From positions 93,794 to 157,793 of the forward strand of contig NZ_SSBL01000018.1 of NCBI RefSeq assembly GCF_004795105.1: a DNA stretch of 64,000 nucleotides. The letters run 5' to 3'. This document shows positions 59,102 through 64,000 of the stretch, piece by piece. How positions within the stretch are numbered: the first letter of the stretch is position 1; each line of letters begins with the position of its first letter. The translations under genes were made by a program, and so were the position numbers. The notes below the pieces were generated by a model that was given only the letters and a program-made list of their open reading frames with translations, ran no database searches and was not told the DNA's origin. The stretch comes from Streptomyces sp. A0642 (GTDB lineage Bacteria; Actinomycetota; Actinomycetes; Streptomycetales; Streptomycetaceae).

Positions 59102-60868
59102 CTACGCCATCGCGTAGAGCTTGGTGATGGCGATGCCGGTGTTGCCCGAGTCGTAGACCAGGCCGCCGACCTTGGAGCCGTGGAGCCAGTTGCGGATCGG
59201 CCAGTAGTCCGGCACGCAGGCGGCCAGTTCCATGATCTGGCGGTCGATCGCGCCCCAGGCCTTGTTGGCCTCGTCGACGTCGGTGATCTTCGCGGCGGCG
59301 TCGATGGCCTTGTTGACGCCCATGTCGTTCAACTGCGGCCAGTTCGAGGCGCCGTTGGCGATGACGCGGCCGTCGAAGGTGGGCTGGAGGGCCGTGTAGC
59401 CGCCCGGCCAGTCGGCGGACCAGCCGGCCGCGAACATGTCGAACTTGTTGTCGATCTGGGCGATCTGGCTGTAGAAGGAGGTCTTGTCGACCTGCTTCGT
59501 CACCACGTCGAAGCCCGCCTTCGTCAGCGCGCTCTTGATGGCGACGGCCTGCTTGACCTGGTTGTCCGACTGCTGGAAGGCGATGACGATCTTCTGGCCC
59601 TCCGCGCCGGCCTCCTTGAGGAGCGCCTTGGCCTTCACCGGGTCACCCGCGGGCTTGGCCTTCTTGCCGTAGAGGTCGAAGTCCGCGTGGCCCGGCGTGA
59701 GCGGGCTGATGATGGTGGTCGCGACCTCCGAGGACGAGGCGCCACCGCGGATCAGCTGCGTCTGCTGCGAGGGCCAGGCGTAGTTGAGCGCCTGGCGGAC
59801 CTTGACGTCCTTGATGCGCGTCGTGTTGATCGCGTAGTAGTAGGTCGCGGCGTCGAGGTGGGTCAGGACGCGCTTCTTCAGGGCCGGGTCGCCGAGGACC
59901 TTCTGGATGCGCTCGGGGGCGATCTCGTTCAGCATCGACAGGGTGTGCTGGTCGTTGCCCTGGTCGGCGATGTAGCGGTCCGTGGACGCGAGGGACTGGA
60001 AGCCGAACTGCAGCTCGAACTTGTCCGGGTAGGCGTTGCGGATCGGGTCGGTGGCCGGGTCCCAGTGCTCGTTGCGCGACAGGGACATCGACTTGCCGAT
60101 CTTACGGTTGTCGATCTTGTACGGGCCGCAGGAGAAGGGCTGCTTGTCGTAGTCCTCCTTGGTGTCCTTCTTCTTCGGCACCAGGGAGAAGGCGCGCATG
60201 CCCAGGGTGAAGTTGAAGTCACCGCGGGCCTCGGTGAGGCGGAAGGTGACGGTCCGGCCGTCGATCTCGATCGAGTCGAGGTGCTTGCCCTCGTAGGGAC
60301 CCTTGTACTTGTCGCCGCCGACCAGCCACTGCTGCGGGTAACGCGGCCCGAAGGTGACGAACTTGGCGAAGAGGCGCTCGAAGGTGTGCCGGACGTCGTC
60401 CATGCTGATGTCGGAGCCGTCCTGCCACTTCACGCCCTCCTTCAGCGTGAACGACCAGGTCTTGCCGCCGTCCTTGGCCGTGCCGGCGTCGGTGGCGAGG
60501 TCGCCCACCAGCGTGGTCTTGCCGTCCATGGCGACCTTGTAGCCGACCAGCCCGCGCATGAAGAGCGGGGTGAGGTAGCCCTCGTACGACGACCAGATCT
60601 GCGCCGGGTCCAGGTGGTCGCAGTCGATCTGGTCCATCGTGTAGATGGTGCCGCCCTTGACCGCGCCCGGGACCTCGGGGGCGGGGCCGGTGGAGTCCGT
60701 CTTGGTGCCGACCAGGATCGCGTCCTTCTTCGTGCCGCTGACCTTGGGCGCGTCCTTCTCGCCGCCCTTGCCGCCGCCCGCGTCACCGCTGCTGCATGCG
60801 CTCAGGACCGTGGTGCTCGCGGCCGCCACACCGGTGGCTATCAGGAAGTTTCTGCGGGAGAAAGACAT
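59102..60868 (-). CDS. Tat-type oligopeptide-binding lipoprotein (BldKB-like)
   Basis: A 588-residue family 5 binding protein. The signal peptide SRRNFLIATGVAAASTTVLS followed by AC (C25) has a twin-arginine motif (SRRNFL) and a lipobox, so export is probably Tat-dependent. The mature protein has GGTIYTMDQIDCDHLDPAQI, LKEGVKWQDGSDISMDDVRH and FSCGPYKIDNRKIGKSMSLS. It is the second gene in an operon with the order permease, binding protein, permease, ATPase, ATPase, which is the order of bldKABCDE in S. coelicolor. Orthology to BldKB, the importer of a developmental peptide signal, is inferred from gene order only. Confidence 0.88.
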   Translation of the reverse strand: MSFSRRNFLIATGVAAASTTVLSACSSGDAGGGKGGEKDAPKVSGTKKDAILVGTKTDSTGPAPEVPGAVKGGTIYTMDQIDCDHLDPAQIWSSYEGYLTPLFMRGLVGYKVAMDGKTTLVGDLATDAGTAKDGGKTWSFTLKEGVKWQDGSDISMDDVRHTFERLFAKFVTFGPRYPQQWLVGGDKYKGPYEGKHLDSIEIDGRTVTFRLTEARGDFNFTLGMRAFSLVPKKKDTKEDYDKQPFSCGPYKIDNRKIGKSMSLSRNEHWDPATDPIRNAYPDKFELQFGFQSLASTDRYIADQGNDQHTLSMLNEIAPERIQKVLGDPALKKRVLTHLDAATYYYAINTTRIKDVKVRQALNYAWPSQQTQLIRGGASSSEVATTIISPLTPGHADFDLYGKKAKPAGDPVKAKALLKEAGAEGQKIVIAFQQSDNQVKQAVAIKSALTKAGFDVVTKQVDKTSFYSQIAQIDNKFDMFAAGWSADWPGGYTALQPTFDGRVIANGASNWPQLNDMGVNKAIDAAAKITDVDEANKAWGAIDRQIMELAACVPDYWPIRNWLHGSKVGGLVYDSGNTGIAITKLYAMA

Positions 60869-60947
60869 GTGTATGTGTCCTTGGAATCGAGGGACGGGGT
60901 ACGTGCGACGGGCCGGACCACGGCGGCCGGACCGGTAGGGCGTCGGA

Positions 60948-61982
60948 TCAGCCCTTGGACTTCGGGTCCAGGGCGTCGCGTACCGAGTCGCCGAGCAGAT
61001 TGAAGGCGAGCACGAACACGATCATGGAGATGCCGGGGAAGAGCATGAAGGTGATGTCGTCCGTGTAGAAGGACGCTCCGCGCTGGATCATCACGCCCCA
61101 GTCGGGGGTCGGGTCGATGATGCCGACGCCGAGGAAGGCCAGGCCCGCCTCCGCCGTCACATAGGCCGGCAGGGCGAGGGTCGCCTGGATCAGGATCGGC
61201 GTCCAGAGATTGGGCAGCAGTTCCTTGAAGATGATCCGGGTGGGCGAGGCGCCGGTCACCTTCGCGGCCTCGATGAACTCCCGTTCGCGCAGGGCGAGTA
61301 CCTGACCGCGCAGCAGGCGGGCCATCGAGGCCCAGCCGAAGGCGGTGAGGACGAGGATCAGGGAGGTGGCCCGCAGCGATGTCGGGATCTCGTCCTCCGG
61401 CGCCACGAACAGGCTGTAGACGACCGGCATGAACGCGATGAAGAACAGCGTCGACGGGAACGACAGCAGGATGTCGATGACCCGGCCGATGAAGTAGTCC
61501 GTCCGGCCGCCCAGATAGCCGGCGGTGATGCCGACGATCACGCCGACGATGGTGACGAGGATCGTCGTCGCCGCCGCGATGAGCAGCGAGGTGCGAATCC
61601 CGTACAGCAGGAACGTGAAGACGTCGCGGCCCAGTTGCGGCTCGATGCCGAACCAGTACTCGCTGCTGATACCGCCGTTGGGCTTGACCGGGTACGCGAA
61701 GCCGTTGAGCAGCCCGGGTATGTCCTGGCCGTAGGTCGTGTACGGATCCTTGCCGTACAGCTTCGCGATCAGCGGCGCCGCCAGCGCGATCACGAAGAAG
61801 AACACGACGATGCAGGCGGACACCACGCCGGTCTTGTCGCGCTTGAAGCGGATCCAGGCCAGACGGCCCGGACTCCTGGCGGCCGCGCCCTTGTTGGTGC
61901 TGTCGGGCAGCCGGGACTCCCCGGTCAATTCGGTGGGCGTCATGTCCACCGAAAGACTGGGGGCCGGGGATGGCGTGGTCAT
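60948..61982 (-). CDS. Oligopeptide ABC transporter permease (OppC/BldKA-like)
   Basis: A 344-residue permease and the first gene of the minus-strand operon. A hydrophilic start (about 48 residues) precedes RFKRDKTGVVSACIVVFFFV. The EAA loop is EREFIEAAKVTGASPTRIIF followed by KELLPNLWTPIL, and the end is GDSVRDALDPKSKG as in DppC/OppC. The ATG at 61980-61982 (MTTPSPAPS) has AGGAGC six bases upstream. Having a C-type permease before the binding protein is unusual for opp operons and is shared with bldK. Confidence 0.92.
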   Translation of the reverse strand: MTTPSPAPSLSVDMTPTELTGESRLPDSTNKGAAARSPGRLAWIRFKRDKTGVVSACIVVFFFVIALAAPLIAKLYGKDPYTTYGQDIPGLLNGFAYPVKPNGGISSEYWFGIEPQLGRDVFTFLLYGIRTSLLIAAATTILVTIVGVIVGITAGYLGGRTDYFIGRVIDILLSFPSTLFFIAFMPVVYSLFVAPEDEIPTSLRATSLILVLTAFGWASMARLLRGQVLALREREFIEAAKVTGASPTRIIFKELLPNLWTPILIQATLALPAYVTAEAGLAFLGVGIIDPTPDWGVMIQRGASFYTDDITFMLFPGISMIVFVLAFNLLGDSVRDALDPKSKG

Positions 61983-62363
61983 CGTGCTCCTGTCCCCGTA
62001 CGGAACGCGTCCTCCGGGTGGGAGGAGTGTGAAGAAGAGGTTGGGATGGACCCAATCAACCGAGTTGACAGCGGTCAATCGGCTGTGAAAGTCCATACGG
62101 GGTCTTTAGCTTCTTGACCAGAGCTTGGCATGTATAGGGCGAAGCTGGGGTGGACGGCCGCGGCGCGGAGGGGACCTTTCGGGTGATCCCGGTTGCTCGC
62201 GTCCGATCAGACACGTGTCCTTTTCGTTATCCGGATTTCCCGGTCACACGTTCTGCCCTTCAGGTGGCGGTCTGACACATTCGGCCGTAGTGCGGGTGCA
62301 GTGATCCTCTTATGAGGTGATATTTGACCTCACGTAAGACGGAGCACTACGAGGAGGCACTCC
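61983..62363. other. Divergent promoter region of two oligopeptide systems
   Basis: These 381 bp hold promoters for the minus-strand operon and for the plus-strand binding protein at 62364. A GACACGTGTC palindrome lies at 62210-62219 and an interrupted palindrome at 62313-62332. No gene is supported. Confidence 0.5.
62313..62332. promoter_or_regulatory. Palindromic operator candidate before the binding protein
   Basis: TGAGGTGATATTTGACCTCA has exact 6-bp inverted ends (TGAGGT/ACCTCA) and an AT-rich centre, 32 bp before the ATG at 62364. It could be an operator; the regulator is not identified. Confidence 0.45.
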
Positions 62364-63995
62364 ATGCGCGGAGCCACACAGGTCAAGTGGGCCGCATGCG
62401 CGGTGGCCGTCGCCCTGGCGGCGACGGCCTGCGGCGGAGGGGACAGCGGTGGTGGGGGCGGTGGCGCCGATGGGATCGTGAGCTCTTCGTGGGGTGACCC
62501 GCAGAACCCGCTGGAGCCCGCCAACACCAATGAGGTGCAGGGCGGCAAGGTGCTCGACATGATCTTCCGGGGTCTCAAGAAGTACGACCCGAAGACCGGC
62601 GAGGCGATGAACATGCTCGCCGAGAAGATCGAGTCCAAGGACAACCAGAACTTCACCGTCACGGTGAAGGACGGCTGGACCTTCAGCAACGGTGAGAAGA
62701 TCACCGCCAAGTCGTTCGTGGACGCCTGGAACTACGGCGCCCTGTTGAAGAACAACCAGAAGAACGCCTACTTCTTCGGTTATATCGACGGATACGACAA
62801 GGTTCACCCCGAGACCGGCACGGCGAGCGCCACCACGCTCTCCGGGCTCAAGCTCGTGAACGACAAGACCTTCACCGTCAGGCTGACGCAGAAGTTCTCC
62901 CTGTGGCCCGACACCCTCGGCTATCCCGCCTTCGCGCCGCTGCCCAAGACCTTCTTCACCGACCACGCCGCCTGGGTGTCCAAGCCGGTCGGCAACGGCC
63001 CGTACACGATCGACACGTACACCAAGGGCTCGTCCATGAGCCTGCGCAAGTGGGACGGCTACCCCGGTGACGACAAGGCGAAGAACGGCGGGATCGACCT
63101 CAAGGTCTACACCGACAACAACACCGCCTACACCGACCTGACGGCCGGAAACCTCGACCTCGTCGACGACGTGCCCGCGTCCCAGCTCAAGAACGTCAAG
63201 GCGGACCTCGGCGACCGCTACATCAACACCCCGGCGGGCATCATCCAGACGCTCGCGTTCCCGTTCTACGACAAGCAGTGGAACACCCCCGGCGCGATCA
63301 AGGTCCGCCAGGGCCTCTCCATGGCGATCAACCGCGACCAGATCACCAACCAGATCTTCCAGAAGACCCGCACCCCCGCCTCCGACTGGACCTCCCCGGT
63401 CCTCGGCGCCGACGGCGGCTTCAAGAAGGGCCTCTGCGGCAAGGAGTGCACCTACGACGCCGCCGAGGCCAAGAAGATGATCCAGGACGGCGGCGGCATC
63501 CCCGGCGGCCAGCTCAAGATCTCGTACAACGCGGACACCGGATCCCACAAGGAGTGGGTCGACGCCGTCTGCAACAGCATCAACAAGGTCATGGGCAACA
63601 ACAAGGCGTGCGTGGGCGCCCCCGTCGGCACCTTCGCCGACTTCCGCAGCCAGGTCTCCCAGCAGAAGCTGCACGGCGCCTGGCGCGCGGGCTGGCAGAT
63701 GGACTACCCGCTGATCCAGAACTTCCTGCAGCCCGTCTACTACACCAACGCCTCGTCCAACGACGGCAAGTGGAACAACAAGCAGTTCGACGACCTCGTC
63801 AACAAGGCGAACGCCGAGTCGGACAAGGCCCAGGCCGTCTCCACCTTCCAGGACGCGGAGAGGGTCATGGTGCAGCAGATGCCCGTCATCCCGCTCTGGT
63901 ACCAGAACGGCAGCGCCGGCTACTCGGAGAACGTCACCAACGTCTCGCTGAACCAGTTCAGCGTCCCGGTGTACGAGCAGATCGAGGTCAAGTGA
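62364..63995 (+). CDS. Oligopeptide ABC transporter substrate-binding lipoprotein
   Basis: A 543-residue family 5 binding protein, complete within the window. The signal peptide VKWAACAVAVALAATAC is lipidated at C23, and a Gly-rich linker follows. Key features are SSSWGDPQNPLEPANTNEVQ, VKDGWTFSNGEKITAKSFVD, PVGNGPYTIDTYTKGSSMSL and MPVIPLWYQNGSAGYSENVT. It is a close paralogue of the protein at 48901, including the first residues MRGA and the ATACGGGDS junction. GAGGAGG lies upstream of the ATG. Permease and ATPase genes probably follow beyond the window. Confidence 0.94.
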   Translation: MRGATQVKWAACAVAVALAATACGGGDSGGGGGGADGIVSSSWGDPQNPLEPANTNEVQGGKVLDMIFRGLKKYDPKTGEAMNMLAEKIESKDNQNFTVTVKDGWTFSNGEKITAKSFVDAWNYGALLKNNQKNAYFFGYIDGYDKVHPETGTASATTLSGLKLVNDKTFTVRLTQKFSLWPDTLGYPAFAPLPKTFFTDHAAWVSKPVGNGPYTIDTYTKGSSMSLRKWDGYPGDDKAKNGGIDLKVYTDNNTAYTDLTAGNLDLVDDVPASQLKNVKADLGDRYINTPAGIIQTLAFPFYDKQWNTPGAIKVRQGLSMAINRDQITNQIFQKTRTPASDWTSPVLGADGGFKKGLCGKECTYDAAEAKKMIQDGGGIPGGQLKISYNADTGSHKEWVDAVCNSINKVMGNNKACVGAPVGTFADFRSQVSQQKLHGAWRAGWQMDYPLIQNFLQPVYYTNASSNDGKWNNKQFDDLVNKANAESDKAQAVSTFQDAERVMVQQMPVIPLWYQNGSAGYSENVTNVSLNQFSVPVYEQIEVK

Positions 63996-64000
63996 CCCGG

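Overview
The window is a stretch of high-GC actinobacterial chromosome that looks like the core of a Streptomyces genome. The evidence is the very strong G/C bias at third codon positions, frequent GTG starts, GGAGG-type ribosome binding sites and many Streptomyces-type families (DUF4245 beside glpX, DUF6542, DUF6243, a SPOR mini-protein, a PAS/GAF/PP2C/HATPase regulator, a DasR-type site before a chitinase, BldK-like peptide permeases). No tRNA, rRNA, CRISPR array, prophage or transposase gene was seen.

Layout. 1-9.3 kb holds housekeeping genes: the 5' end of glpX, a DUF4245 protein, a nitroreductase, xseB/xseA, an amino-acid permease, ispH, polyphosphate glucokinase, a DUF6542 membrane protein and ychF. 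9.3-19.7 kb is mixed: a DUF6243 protein, a GH1 beta-glucosidase, a membrane protein with a long charged tail, a divergent MarR/EamA efflux pair with two operators, a secreted GH65 enzyme, a threonine-synthase-like protein and a secreted GH18 chitinase under a probable DasR site. 19.8-30 kb holds a GntR regulator, an NCS1 permease with a cysteine-rich tail, a SPOR protein, a NUDIX hydrolase, two serine/threonine-kinase-like regulators (one fused to PAS-PAS-GAF-PP2C), and a PspA plus TPM-domain membrane-stress pair.

30-37.3 kb is a sugar-use cluster: a binding protein, two permeases and an intracellular GH1 beta-glycosidase in one operon, a divergent CE7 acetyl esterase, and a LacI regulator with matching operators upstream of both the ABC operon and the regulator. 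37.4-48.2 kb has a MarR regulator, an isochorismatase-fold hydrolase, an Sdh1-type succinate dehydrogenase/fumarate reductase (C-A-B), a lone family-5 binding protein, a lipoprotein and typA/bipA. 48.2-64 kb is a block of oligopeptide ABC transporters: one complete operon on + (binding protein, two permeases, two ATPases), a convergent operon on - whose gene order is that of bldKABCDE, and the first gene of a probable third system.

The most unusual signal is a set of small, transposase-free inverted-repeat elements. Two near-identical elements (6904-7133 and 14163-14382) have 19-bp terminal repeats starting and ending in CTAG, and those ends supply the TAG stop codons of three flanking genes. 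A third element (34950-35115) has different 24-bp terminal repeats but shares an internal core, ATCGCAAGGCG ... hairpin ... CAACGCGGC. In all three the hairpin differs in sequence but stays paired. This points to a structured module carried by more than one family of mobile ends.
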